DNA of 64,000 bases from Homalodisca vitripennis. Taxonomy: Eukaryota > Arthropoda > Insecta > Hemiptera > Cicadellidae. The notes beneath the pieces are model-generated. The model made no database searches and was not told where the DNA came from. It saw only the letters and a program-made list of their open reading frames with translations. The DNA lies in NCBI RefSeq assembly GCF_021130785.1, contig NC_060213.1, positions 95,100,501 to 95,164,500 on the forward strand, written 5' to 3'. Positions within the stretch are counted from its first letter, which is position 1, and each line of letters begins with the position of its first letter. Below are positions 35,219-47,299 of the stretch, one piece after another. The position numbers and the translations under genes were made by a program.

Positions 35219-37010
35219 AACATTTTTTCGAGACAGTGAGATAGTGTTTATAAATGTAGAGGTCCCACGATGCTTTGATATGAACTCATTTATATTGACA
35301 AAAAATCTAATACGGTGATTAGTTTAATTTATTTCTCAGACACAATTACACTTGTACTTTTGACATACAGGCTCCATTGGCTTTAGAAATGTCGAAATGA
35401 ACTGATTTGATCTGATCCGAAGCCTGCAACACAATCTCTTTATAATTTTCTTAGAAATAACGTCCTTTAAAATGTATTAAGATAATTAATTAATTTTACA
35501 TTTTAAGAGACGTTAAAGCTGCATGTCTATTATAAGTAATACCGATATAATGACGTTATTTTATCTTCTTTAATGCCTCCAAAAGAACTTTTACATTTCA
35601 ATATCAGCTACCTATCAGATTTCAATATCAGATCCCTATATTCTCTATATGTGTAGAACAAATTATAGGGGCAATTTAGTATTGCAAATAAAGTATAAGA
35701 ATTTTTTTCTAACAGTGGTGTTAAAATCTGGTCCTATTCTCTGTGACATTTTTTTCGAAATTAAAAAACATGGAGATGACAGACCTTTTCAGTTTTTTAA
35801 AAGTTTTCATTTTTTCTTATTACTAATAACGAATCTTTTAACGTTGGAAGTAAATAATAGATTTAGAATTGTTTAAAATAATTTGTTATCCACAATATTT
35901 GTCGTATTATAAAATTTCAATGAACAATAACTTTCAAAGAGAAATAGTGTTATTACCAGTTTTTATTGTTATTTTTAGTACTACTTATATGGTTTGGGTT
36001 TCAAAAAAAAATCTATTGCTATTGTTTTAAACAATATATAGTGAATAATAACTGCATTGAATTTTTTAGTTATATAATATGTCAAATCAATTATGCATTT
36101 GTAATATTACTTTTTATCAGTATATTATCATGCAATTATTATTCATTGAGTTCCTAAAGTAATAACTGCACAGTAAAGCATTAAGGCCCAAAATACATCA
36201 CAAGATTAATTAGTGCCGCCATCGCGTAATTAGTTCCGTGTGTTTGACTTGCCTGGCATCTGTACACATCACTGTCAATTATGTTACATGTGTATTTAGA
36301 TTGGCTATACATTTGAAGAGATATACGTTCTTTCTTTTTCCATCAAAACAATATTGCAACAAAATCTAATTCAAACAATTCCTATAGATGTAGCCTATAG
36401 TCATTATAACAGAGCGATAGCGATTCCTTAAGATGATGAACAGGTTTATTTCTGTCTTTATATCTGTTTGCATGCCCAAAACAAAATTTACCGACCTTTG
36501 TACTTTATATGTGACGCGGAGCTTTAAATCAATATAGGCAACACTGAGTTCAATGATTGTGATGATGACGCATGTATGTATACCACGAGAAATGCCTTAG
36601 CATTCATGAACATTTTTTCATTGGCCGTAACATTAACTAGTCAAGAACTATAAAATAACAGAATAAATAAATGTTTCAACGACCTGAGTGCAACTACGTG
36701 AGACTTTGGCATATAACACGAATCCCAACTATTCTACACATATAACATCATCTTTTGTTGATATGCTGGTAATATATTTATTATATTTACAATGTTATGA
36801 AATTCTATTTACATAAAGAAAATGTGAATGTGTGATATGGAAATATTTTCAAAAAAATGTTTCATTTGTTGATTTTTTTTTGTTTTTTTTTGTTGTGATT
36901 TTTCATTGTTTTGCATGAAACTTGTTTTATACATAGACAAACGGTCTGTGGTGGTGCATTTCCAACCATAAAGGTTATCTAAGCTTTCAGAAGGCCATTT
37001 GATAGTCTGA
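35219..37010 (+). repeat. Dispersed repeat R, copy B
   Basis: It matches copy A and copy C in order. GAGACAGTGAGATAGTG is at 35240. The CGTTGGAAGTAAATAATAG block at 35840 matches 47446. GTGCCGCCATCGCGTAATTAG at 36212 is strongly conserved. The block TATGTGACGCGGAGCTTTAA at 36508 is identical to 47948-47967. GCATGAAACTTG...CAACCATAAAGG lies at 36913-36975. No conserved ORF spans these blocks. This copy has no nested element, so it serves as an empty site for the piggyBac in copy A. Confidence 0.65.
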
Positions 37011-37349
37011 CACAATATTTTTCGTCTGCTAGGGAATACGTTAATTTAAATTTCATGTGTCTGCCCGTGCACAAAATATCCCCAAAATGATATGTGCTAG
37101 AGATTTAAAATCTTTTATATAACTCAGCGAAACTTGCGTTTTTAAAGCTGCATTTGTTGATTTTTTCATTAAAATTAAATTAAATGAATTTTTTAAATGA
37201 AATATTGGGATTTAATTTTAATTATATTTTGAGAAGTTAGGATAAAAACGAATATGTAATCCTTTGGCAAGTTAGTTGTGGTAACTTTAAATTATTAGGA
37301 AGGCGGTTCACTGCCTTGAAATGATCAGAACTTGTCTTGTGTACTGCAG

Positions 37350-37490
37350 TTACGTCAGATCTGAGAGGGCTATTGTTTCTCGAGTTAGATACGGCTGGGC
37401 CAATGAGAGAACACCGCGGATATCCATCAGAGGGGGGAGGGGTTGTGGAAAAGGAACTATAAAAACTACCAGCTCATAATTTTCGTCCTT
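37350..37490 (+). promoter_or_regulatory. Promoter-like island (CRE, CCAAT, TATA)
   Basis: In a locally GC-rich patch, TTACGTCA (37350-37357), CCAAT (37400-37404), a G-rich run (37431-37442) and TATAAAAA (37458-37465) occur in promoter order. About 30 bp after TATA the sequence ATTTTCGTCC would hold the start site. It may be a host promoter or part of a solo LTR. No protein-coding ORF follows closely. Confidence 0.45.
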
Positions 37491-37568
37491 CTTTTGGTAA
37501 TTATCGTGAATTTAGTTAATGACAGTGCGCGCCGTGTTTCTAAATTACTTTCCGCAAGGGATTTTGAG
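37488..37568 (+). other. Possible non-coding first exon with splice donor
   Basis: The stretch after the TATA box ends at GAG|GTAAGC (donor 37569). An 81-bp AT-rich stretch follows, with a pyrimidine-rich tract and acceptor TTTTTTTGTAG (37639-37649). This is a well-formed short insect intron. The next exon has no clear ORF. The start position is inferred from the TATA box. Confidence 0.35.
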
Positions 37569-38695
37569 GTAAGCACTAAATTTATTGTACGTTATATTGA
37601 AATAGTCTTTTAGATTTGATATTAAATTAATTTTGTTGTTTTTTTGTAGGAAAAATTAAATTTATAGATACTACAGATCAATCTGCATAACTTACTCTTG
37701 ATTAAAAATAAAGCACAATAGAATCAAACAAGTTCCATTTGGTTCAGACTTGCAAGAAAAGTGAATTAAAATTTAAATGTTTTAATTACTTTGATTGAAT
37801 TTTAGAAATTTATAACCCAATAGAACACCACCTGGTGTCTTGTGCATTTTACTCAGTTGACGAGTTTATAGTATTTTATTAATATTTAATTTTAACTGCT
37901 TTATTGTGAATTATTAATTGGAAAATAATTGAACACAATTATTGGTGTTGCATAATTGTTTGAATAGTTGAATAGTGATAGTTGTATCTGAATTGAAAAG
38001 ACTTGAAAGTTTAGGTACAACTAGTGGAAAGTGAAGTTTTATTTTTTATTTTTGAATCTTGAGTGAACTTAGTTAGAAGTGAACATTTTTATTTTAGTTA
38101 TTTCCAAGTGGTATTTGATTTTATTTGAAAACCTTATTATTTAATTTTAGGGGACAGCTTTGATTCTTAGGTTGATAAATTAGACTGAAATTTATATTTC
38201 TTGCCAAAGGACCTTTTAATATTAATAAACGGTTTGTCAATTCTTTGTGGAATATAGAGTGACGAAAATGAGAATGATGAGTGATGAGAATTGAACTTTA
38301 ATTTGCCATTTAAAAATAAATCCATTATGTTTATTTAGAACTGTGATTTTATTTTAGACAAACCAGATAAAATTTAACAGTTAAAAATGTAGTAATAAAT
38401 TTTACTGAATATTCACTCGGAGCTTACTAATAAAAAAATATTTTATATCGTCTTGGATGTGTAATTGATAATTTTATTTACAGTAGAATAATCTGGAATA
38501 TTAATATCTACAATCCAAGTCGTTGTACACTTTTTATTAGGTTTAAAATTATATTATCGTAACCAAATACTACACCTAATTATACCAAATATTGTACCTA
38601 CATTCGCAAAAGTTATATTTACAAGTTCCCAAGCATAAAAATGTAGCATATATGTTAATAATTTTATCTCCTTATATTTTAGTTAGACGCATAAA

Positions 38696-39451
38696 GGCAG
38701 TTTGGGTCGGAACTGCTCCATATTTCAAGCCGAAATCTATGGTATCCTAGCCTGTGCCAACCTAGGCCTCACCAGAAGGTACCAGGGAATGAACATCTGT
38801 ATAATGTCAGACAGTCAGGCAGCTCTTAAAGCTCTTGACTCCAACAGCATTTCATCCAGGCTTGTGTGGGAGTGCTTTAACACTCTCTGCAAGCTTGGAT
38901 CACGCAACTGTGTGCGTCTTGGTTGGGTACCGGGCCACACAGGCATAGGTGGCAACGAATGCGCCGACAGGCTTGCCAAAAGCGGAGCAAGCATGCCATA
39001 CACCGGTCCAGAACCGAGTTGTGGTATAAGCAAGTCAGCCGCTTACCAAAGTATAAACAAATGGTCCAGGAAGACACACCGCGTGCGGTGGCAGAGTCAC
39101 CAAGGACAAGCACTCGGCAAAAGACTGCTTGCCGATTCTAGCTCCGGATTCACCAGATGGCTGATGGGGCTGGGCAGGGATCGGGTTAAGCAAGTGATTG
39201 CCTTGATCACTGGACACGGCCACTTCAGGAAACACCTAAACACTCTAGGTTTACGAAATGAGGCCTCGGAGTGTAGACTCTGCAATAAGTCTGAAGAGAC
39301 TGCAAAACACATAATACTGGACTGTGAGAGACTGGGAGCAAGGAGAAGGGCTCTTTTCGGTGACAAACAACCAGGCGACGAACCAGATGCTAGTATCGGG
39401 GAAAAGCTTCTTAGCCTAATTAAGGGCACGAAGATAGGCTTACCCCTCTAA
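38696..39451 (+). pseudogene. RNase H and C-terminal zinc-knuckle part of a LINE ORF2
   Basis: The open frame enters straight from the insertion point without its own start and runs to the TAA at 39449-39451. RNase H motifs are the Glu of FQAEIYG (residue about 11), the Asp of MSDSQAAL (about 37), His of WVPGHTG (about 79) and Asp of ECADRLAKSG (about 89). The first catalytic Asp of the D-E-D-D set lies upstream and was lost by truncation. Near residue 210 a finger CRLC-x8-H-x4-C (SECRLC...KHIILDC) follows, as in I/R1/LOA/Jockey-type ORF2 proteins. In the full element this region removes RNA from the RNA-DNA hybrid. No stop interrupts the fragment, so the insertion is fairly young or short-lived as DNA. 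Confidence 0.92.
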
Positions 39452-39539
39452 CATCAAAGGGGCACACAATAAGCTCAGGTTGACGTGACGTGTGAGGATC
39501 TATGAATCCACCCCAATATCCCAAAGGAAAAAAAAAAAA
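38696..39539 (+). mobile_element. 5'-truncated LINE (non-LTR retrotransposon) insertion
   Basis: The insertion is flanked by an exact 12-bp duplication TAGACGCATAAA (38684-38695 and 39540-39551) and ends in a run of A at 39528-39539. These are the hallmarks of target-primed reverse transcription. Only the RNase H domain, a Cys/His finger and a short 3' UTR are present, so reverse transcription stopped early. Clade is probably I/R1/Jockey-like, judged from the RNase H plus terminal finger. Confidence 0.93.
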
Positions 39540-39551
39540 TAGACGCATAAA

Positions 39552-42500
39552 TAAAGGGATTTTAACAGCCCTAGTACCTAGACATCTCTATGACCTTTGT
39601 GTAAATATTTATTCGGATAAATTTTATAGTTTTATCTCAATGAATTTATTATTTTCTTTTAAACCTTAAACATTGAAAAGTTACTATATAGTTAATAAAA
39701 GCTCGGAGACCTATCTTAATTTGTAAGATTTCTCACAAGAAAAATAAACTCTGCATACCTTTATGTAATGTTCTTAATTAATATTCCGGCCTACTACTCC
39801 TACATTCAGAAATCAAAAAAGAGGGGATTTTGAGGGCAAATACAACATTTTAAAATTTAAGCCCCATCCCACATTGATATCTCATTTTGCAGGTCCTGGT
39901 AAAATAAATCTATCAATTAAAAGTAGAGCTCTCTATCTTAGCCAATTACAAATTGGTGGCTTACTGAAAGTTGTATAAGTCAGAATTAACTACGATCAAC
40001 CTTGAAATAAGAAGACTTTCTGAGCAGCCAAAAATGTAAACAGACGTAAGTTTTATTGAACTGTTTCAATAAATATTTTTTCAAAAAGGTTTGATGTAAC
40101 TTAGAGGAAATTTTGGAAGGCCGGTGAGTGTTAATGAGACTGTTAGACTGTGTAACATAACATAGTTGAAAGCAGCTACCATCCAAGCATCTGTCAATGG
40201 CCTTTACACGGTTGAACAAGATGACTTTGCACTCAATCTACAGTAAAAACTAGACAAATCACCTGAGCAGGTTAACAATTAGAAAACACCCCCACGAGTG
40301 TTCAATATGGTCAAAAAGGTACATCAGTGCCTGAAAAGAGAACCAAAGTGTCTCATGAGAGGACATGCACTACGCTAAAGGGTGACAAAGATAAAATCTA
40401 CCCAATAATGAATCTTTGAAGGCTTCTGATTTTTCCCCAATTCAATATTAATTAAATAAAAGATAAAGAAATATTCTCGAGGCCGCTGCTCTACCTTAAT
40501 TACCGGTATTACAAAGAAAATCATGTGAAATGTGAACAAAAATAAACATATTAAAAATGTAAAAAGATAAAAAAGAGGAAAAGTAACGAAGTAGGGAAGA
40601 AAAAGAGATCTTCAAAACTGTTCAAGTATAAGTGTAGCTCATCTGAAGAAAAACACGACCCAATCCCTTACGCTGACGACTCAGCTAATGGCTGTCACTT
40701 TCCTCAGATGAAAACGAAGACACAAAGTGTCTTTACTCCACAGGATAATATTCAGAAGGCCATAATGGAAAATACTGAATTTATTAAGCTGCTTGTTTAA
40801 GATAAACACACTCAACTTGAGTTGGTTTGTGTTTTTGGCCAGAAAGAAAGATTATACAGGAAAAGGATGATCAATGTTCAATCATTTCACTATTTTCATG
40901 TAAATGACGCTATAAATATCATTATTAAATATTTTAGTATCATTTCTTTCCATAAATCCTTTTATAACAATGTTCTATTTCGTTCATTTTAAATTACGTA
41001 TCTTTTAAGATACTATCTCAAATTAGGAATCCCTCTCCTCTATTAGGGTAAATAAAAATTTGAGCAGTTTAATCTACAACTATGTAAATTATTTATGTTT
41101 TATGAATACATTTTATTGCGAAAAACATCCCTCCAATTAGTAAAATATATGCAATAAATAAAAAATAACATAAGATATGAGTAGGCTATGTAAAAAGTAT
41201 CACAAGTTAGGACAAATTACTCTAGTATAATTAGAAGTATATCTAGCCTTAAGATTTAAGCATTATATTTATTTCGAAAGAGGTTTTAGCCAAGGAATGC
41301 TCCACTTTTCGTTAAATCTTGAAAGTTTGTAGTGGCCCTGTATCAACATATTTCCACTTGTTAGCCAATTTTAAAAGAATATCCTCAGTACACGTGATTA
41401 TTTGAGACATGAAATATAATGTACATAATGCCTCATGTGTAATGTGCATGTGTCATGTTGGAAATATAGCATAATCATAGCAGCTATAAACACACAACAG
41501 AGCATATATTTTGTTATAAATACTTTTCAGTAGGTAAATTTATTACATTATGTACTTAAAAGCTTGCAGCCAGAGCCATTATTGTAATTAGCATAATACA
41601 TTGTGTGTAGTGCTACACTGCAAAAGGGATTATAATGATGTTAATTCAAATAGAAATGATAAGTGCTCATGAAAACTAGTTTATTAATTAATTAGTATAG
41701 TTCAGCACTAATTTTACAATTATACATGTTAATGTATTCTAGAAATATTTCTTATTACATTATTCCTTATAATATTAGAAAATTACCCATAGTATAAGAT
41801 AGAAAATTAGTTACAAAAGATTGCCTACTAAATATAACTTTTTTATTTACTTAAAATAAAGAACAACATTTGTCTTATTAAATGTTTAATCTGGCCTTTG
41901 TACTTTACTTATGGATATTTTGCTTACAAAACGTTACATTTTGGTCCTGTCTTTTCATTCTCATCTTTTTTTTTCTTTCAGAACATTTCTTCAACATTTT
42001 AAGTGAAAGTGAGTTAGTTTAAAAGTTACGAATTAATTCTAGTTTAACCACTGTCATTAATATTAGCACTACATGATAAATTAATGTATGAATGATTGTT
42101 GGTAAACAAAAGCTAGCAGTATCACACGTTTACCCATATTATGAATTTTTGAAATGATATTATAAGTCGTTTCAGGCATAAAAGTATAACCTCCTTACAT
42201 ATGAAGTATTTGAGAGCTGTCAAGATGATACAGACAGAAGAAAACCTACGTTCATGTCAGGCTTCTTATATCTTAGCTTCGATACACAAATGTGTCAACA
42301 TTAAAATACAACTTTTGCCTTTAAACTTATAAAAACACTAAAACTCTGATGATTTTTCTTTACATTGATTGAACCAATTTGAAAAAAATAAGAAAGAAAT
42401 GAAGAAGATAATCTTCGACATCTTATGAATATGAATGATAGAATCGCAATTGAATAATGAAACAACATACCTTATTTTTTTCATGTAAATTACGGATTAC

Positions 42501-44979
42501 AAGGAGGGGTTCTGACTCATTCAGCTGGATAGTATCAGCTGATCTGTACTTATGATTCCTTTCGGCGAATGTGCTGTCTTCGCAATGCTTACGTTCATAC
42601 AATCATATCATGAAAGAAAAATTTTTGTATAATGGAGAAAATATATGTGATGAGCAGGCAAATTATATCCGAAACTCACGACAATCACATTTAGGTCTTC
42701 ATTTAGGATTTCAACATGAAACACACCCACTATTTCTAATAACTTTATTGTGACCACATAAGTTACGGAACAGTCTTTTTTACCTGTCGGTTTCATGATG
42801 ACAGATAGTTTTATACTTCATCAAGTTGACGGATACTACGAAAATTAAGTTCATGATCATTTGCATTATACCTTTAAATACTGAAATATATGTTTGCTTC
42901 TTATTTCTTTCGTGAAATTTAGAAAAATCATCCCTATGAGAGACGTTTTTTTCTTACAATTTGCTATGATAATTAGAATATGTATTGAAATTGTATTTGA
43001 TAAATAATATTGGTATACTATAACATTATTATAAGTACGATAATAGTTTGTGATGATAAGTAACAATTATAATTATTATTTCTCATTTGCTATACATTTG
43101 TCTTTAAAACTACTCGTCTTGACGCGACTCTCGACTATCACGCGTATGAAGTGTTTCGACCAGAATCTGTTGGCACGTTTCAACAAAGAGTGTACTCTTT
43201 TTAAAAATTTAAGTTATTTATATCTTAATTAGTTTGTACTCGTATGTGTTGTTCATGCAACGTGGTACAATTTCTAGAGTTGTAATGTTTCGCTAATATT
43301 AGAGTTTGATAGTTGGAAGATAATATTAGTAACAAACTATTGAAGTTGTTATTCAAATTGAAATATATAAATTAAACGAAAAGTAAAATATAATTAAAGT
43401 AACTCTTACAGATATATAACAATATGTGCAAGGAATTCAATTTGTTAAATCGGACTTTAATGTTAAGTTGAAGATATTTTACACAGCTAGGTACATGAAT
43501 ATCATTATACAGTGAGATTATGGAAATACAAATGTAGTCATAAAGGATTAGTGCTAGTACTAGAGTAGCATGTCTAATATAGTGACATCATTTAACATTA
43601 CTCTTATAATTTTGCTAATAATGTACTGGAAAATAATTGAGTTTCCAGGAATATCTATAATCTGATACATTTCGAGTTCATTAGCTATGTTATTTATTCA
43701 AGACAAACTTCTCCAATTATTCACACACTCAGATCATGCCTATGGATATACGGGTAGAAGTTACTGAGACTTTTTTACTCAGATATGTTTCGTACTAGAT
43801 TAGCATTATGCTGCTTTGTCTATAGCACTCTGAGCCAACAGTTTCATTTTTTACAGTGTTTAAAACTAAAACATTTATAAGTACTTAACTCTTAAATATC
43901 ACCATATCCTAAGGTATGCAGAACACAATGTTTAACTCACACATAACTTCGTGTGAGCGTGGAAGGATTCATGTTCGCGCCTTACCAATTCCATTATATT
44001 GTTGTTGTCAATAGAGTATGATATTGTATTGTAAATCGAAGCCTATTTCATTTGACCGTAGTAGGCTGCGTGTATAATACCCATTCGATTAAATACACAA
44101 GCTTTATATTGCCTAAAATTTGACTTGTTGAGTCAGATATTGTAAAGTAGCGTAATTTTGGCTTGATACTATGTACTTAAAAGAGTTAATGTGGAATATA
44201 GATGCACTGGTGTCCTTATCTATTAGTAGGTCGCGGCATTTCCTAGATGACGTGCTAGTGTGTCATGGTACATTGGATTTATGTAATTCTATGCACGAAG
44301 GATCAAATACTGACCTCATAACAGGCAAAGGAATATTTCTCATATAGCTTTTACACCGTAAATTTTGGTAAAATTCTAAAGCGAAGAATAATATTCTTAG
44401 ATAATGCCAGAATTTATTAAATGTAAATTAACCTCCATTTTTAATATATTTATACTAGTAATTGGGTTGTTAGTGTAATGATACAGATAATATGTTAAGG
44501 TCTACTGAATATATTATAAATACACTTTTAATTCAATATGTAGAGTATTTTTCGTAACGCATGGATTAAAATTGTATTTTGATAATTATTGTTTTATTAC
44601 ATGCGATGAATCATTAGGAACAAACTAACGTAGTCGTATTTGGGGTGGAATTGTGTTTTTTTTTTTACAAGCAGCAGGCGAGGACGAAAATATGATTTAA
44701 AGCGCATAAGGGTACTTTTGCTCTGTGTGGTGAACGTCGGTTTTTATCATACTGAAAAATAAATTTAAATTTAATTTTTTTATTAAATTTATATTTACAA
44801 ACACAAACTAAAATTAATATTATGTTAAATATTATAAAGAAATAAAAATGGTTTAAAATATTTTTGCAAATTTTTTGCTATGTACTATAGTGTTGTTCAA
44901 CTACTTGATGGTTATGGGATATGTTACTAAACGAAACATAGGTACATTTAACGTTTCAGTAAAAGCGTTTGCCTCCAAA
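39552..44979. other. AT-rich intergenic stretch, nothing recognised
   Basis: Short ORFs only (up to 96 codons), none with a motif. No strong inverted or tandem repeats were noticed by eye. Confidence 0.45.
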
Positions 44980-44993
44980 TCAAGCAACTGCAA

Positions 44994-45179
44994 AACAAAC
45001 AGAAACTGTAAACTCAGAGTACACATAAAGATATGACGTAACAAATATACAATTCAAGTTTACACCAAAGCCCAGCCACTTCGTTGAACAAACAGAAACT
45101 GTAAACTCAGAGTACACATAAAGATATGACGTAGCAAATATACAATTCAAGTTTACACCAAAGCCCAGCCACTTCGTTG
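44994..45179 (-). repeat. Two 93-bp tandem units from dispersed repeat R (inverted)
   Basis: AACAAACAGAAACTG starts at 44994 and again at 45087, and a third partial unit starts at 45180, giving an exact 93-bp period. The copies differ at only about one base. On the minus strand the unit matches the R block at 20225-20320 and 51665-51770 (GTGGCTGGGCTTTGGTGT, CGTCATA). Because 93 is a multiple of three, a 76-codon repetitive ORF results, which I take as chance. Confidence 0.85.
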
Positions 45180-45836
45180 AACAAACAGAAACAACGAGGG
45201 TTGCGGACAAACAGTTTTACAGTTCCACCAGAATATTTGGTTTGTGTATTGTTACCTTTTTTTTCACAAGCTTTACAGTTTATCAGTATAATATGAAATT
45301 ACAAAGGGTTTGGGAGTGTTTTATGTATTTATAAATATATTTTGAACGCACTGCATTTATTTAATATAATCTAAATTGGTGTATTAATACTGCTGATAAA
45401 TACCTAATAGCTACATACTATATATTATCTTTATGTTAAATATTATTTGCTGATAAGATATTAGATATTAATTACGTAGACTTCTTATTACATTCAGATA
45501 ACTATAAATTTTAGTATTATAAAATGAATATTTTAATATTATTTATTTATAGCATGGAAGTATTATATAAGCACTTATAACTACAATTGAATACATCAAC
45601 TCATATTAAAACTATCTAATGGGTGTTAGCTTTTGTTTGAAGTTAAGGAGTAAAATTAGGACTACCACGCGTGGACGATTGGTTTACAAAACAGACACTT
45701 GAAGCCACTGCTCGTCAGTTAAAGTTTTGTTATGAATTTGTTATTAATATTCATGTATTATTGTCAATGAAGTTCTAAAAAATATCTGAATTGCAGCTGA
45801 TATTGTAAGATTTTGTAGATCAGCAACCTACCGGTA

Positions 45837-45850
45837 AACACACACACACA

Positions 45851-45895
<45 letters not shown>

Positions 45896-45913
45896 TAGAT
45901 ATGCATATGTAAA

Positions 45914-45955
<42 letters not shown>

Positions 45956-45960
45956 ATATT
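45837..45960. repeat. CA/TA microsatellite cluster
   Basis: Short CA runs flank a TA run at 45856-45888, and a second TA run lies at 45918-45959. The second run abuts the 3' end of the first SINE. Confidence 0.9.
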
Positions 45961-46100
45961 CATTAAATTACTATAAGTGGCAATAGACTTATTCAATTTC
46001 AATAAACATTGAATCGCAAAAAGTAGTTACTCCGCTGGGACTCGAACCCGGATCTCTCACTTGCCGGGTGAATGTGCTACACATACACCACAGAGCCCTC
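45958..46100 (-). mobile_element. tRNA-derived SINE, copy 1
   Basis: On the minus strand the head GGGCTCTGTGGTG... contains an A-box-like region near 46077-46095 and a canonical B box GGTTCGAGTCCC (46037-46048) preceded by GATCCG. The head folds roughly like a tRNA, with an anticodon-like loop CCGGCAA between TTCAC and GTGAG. The about 70-bp body GATTCAATGTTTATTGAAATTG...TTGCCAC follows and ends in a TA-rich tail. Transcription would be by RNA polymerase III from the internal boxes. It is not a functional tRNA: the base before the anticodon is C instead of U and a retroposon body follows. Confidence 0.8.
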
Positions 46101-46217
46101 ACTTTTTAAGATTCAATTATTTTGCATTTGGCCGTTTCTTTCACATATGTGTTTAAATATCCAAACTAACATATTATGACCAGAAGATACAATACCTGTA
46201 AAATGACTTCTATTTAC

Positions 46218-46360
46218 ATTAATTAAATTTGTATTGGTGGCAATAACCATATTTAATTTCAATATACATTGAATCACAAAAAGTACTTGCTCCGCCGGGA
46301 CTCAAACCCGGATCTCTCACTTGCCGGGTGAATGTGCTACCATTACATCACAGAGCCCTC
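46218..46360 (-). mobile_element. tRNA-derived SINE, copy 2
   Basis: Same head and body as copy 1, with a B box changed to GGTTTGAGTCCC and an A-box region GATGTAATGGTAGC. The body GATTCAATGTATATTGAAATT...TTGCCACCAATAC matches copy 1. The two lie in the same orientation about 260 bp apart and are separately diverged, so they are separate insertions or an old tandem duplication. Confidence 0.8.
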
Positions 46361-46395
46361 ACTTTTGACGTGTAATATATACGTAATACTTTATA

Positions 46396-46397
<2 letters not shown>

Positions 46398-46433
<36 letters not shown>
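46398..46433. repeat. TA microsatellite
   Basis: A TA run of about 36 bp lies just upstream (minus sense) of SINE copy 2. It is bounded by TACGTAATAC and ATTACGTATG, which are inverted relative to each other. Confidence 0.9.
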
Positions 46434-46435
<2 letters not shown>

Positions 46436-47299
46436 CGTATGCAATAAATCTCATTGGTCATACTACTAGAAAAAGGTATTCTCTTAGGCAAAGATAAGTG
46501 AAATTTAAATAACTTTAAGTAATCGTATTACAACAAAACCTTTAATTGATCAGTTGAACACATTTATATTGGCACGGAACCCTCCTCATCAGTGTTACGG
46601 TGTTATAAGTAAACTGTGTGGTTAATCTTTAATATTCTTTATAATTCCATAAACGCATAGTAGCTGTGATGCTTACTGAATTTCTCATAATATCACGTGG
46701 TGATTGGTATTACTTTATAAGTATCATATTTTATTGTGTAAACTGTATTCAAAACTAATTATTAACCTTACGGCAAACAAATTTTATTGTGACAAGAATG
46801 CACAGTTACAGTTTAAGAATAACATAATACAATTATTTCAACTTGATGTGTGTTTTATTTTATTTCTTTGACATTGAATTTAAAACAGCTTCTCTTTTAG
46901 ACATGATCATTTGGATTTCTGGAACACTACGTGTAATTTAATTTTTATTCAATTCTCCATAAAAGCGAATTATTGTGTTTTTGAGAAATATTACTACATT
47001 TCCCTAAAACGGTTTAAAATATGTTCCAGTTATTTAAACTTACTTAGTCCGAAATTGACAATATGTATTGCTATCAGCCATCCGACATAGTTATATGACG
47101 AATTTACCTGATTACAACTATGAATACTACAGAATCTTTTCACCAGTAACATGTAACAGTATTTGGTGGGCATAAATTACTAAAGGATGTTATCTGAGTA
47201 TGTATACGTAATTTACAAACATTGATTTCAATAAAAAATGCAAATCTTTTGCAACTTAAATGATGTTTTGTTACCTAACCTGGGAAATCAATATTATTA
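46434..47299. other. AT-rich stretch, nothing recognised
   Basis: No ORF of note, no repeat identified within the window. Confidence 0.45.

Noticed and set aside
44980..45210. Repetitive 76-codon protein on the minus strand
   Set aside because: It results from a 93-bp tandem duplication of non-coding repeat R, whose period happens to be divisible by three.
46037..46100. Functional tRNA gene on the minus strand
   Set aside because: The tRNA-like head lacks U before the anticodon, is repeated nearby with changes and is followed by a shared non-tRNA body, so it is a SINE.
45841..46433. CRISPR array or ordered spacer-repeat structure
   Set aside because: The repeats are TA/CA microsatellites and two SINE copies in a eukaryotic sequence.
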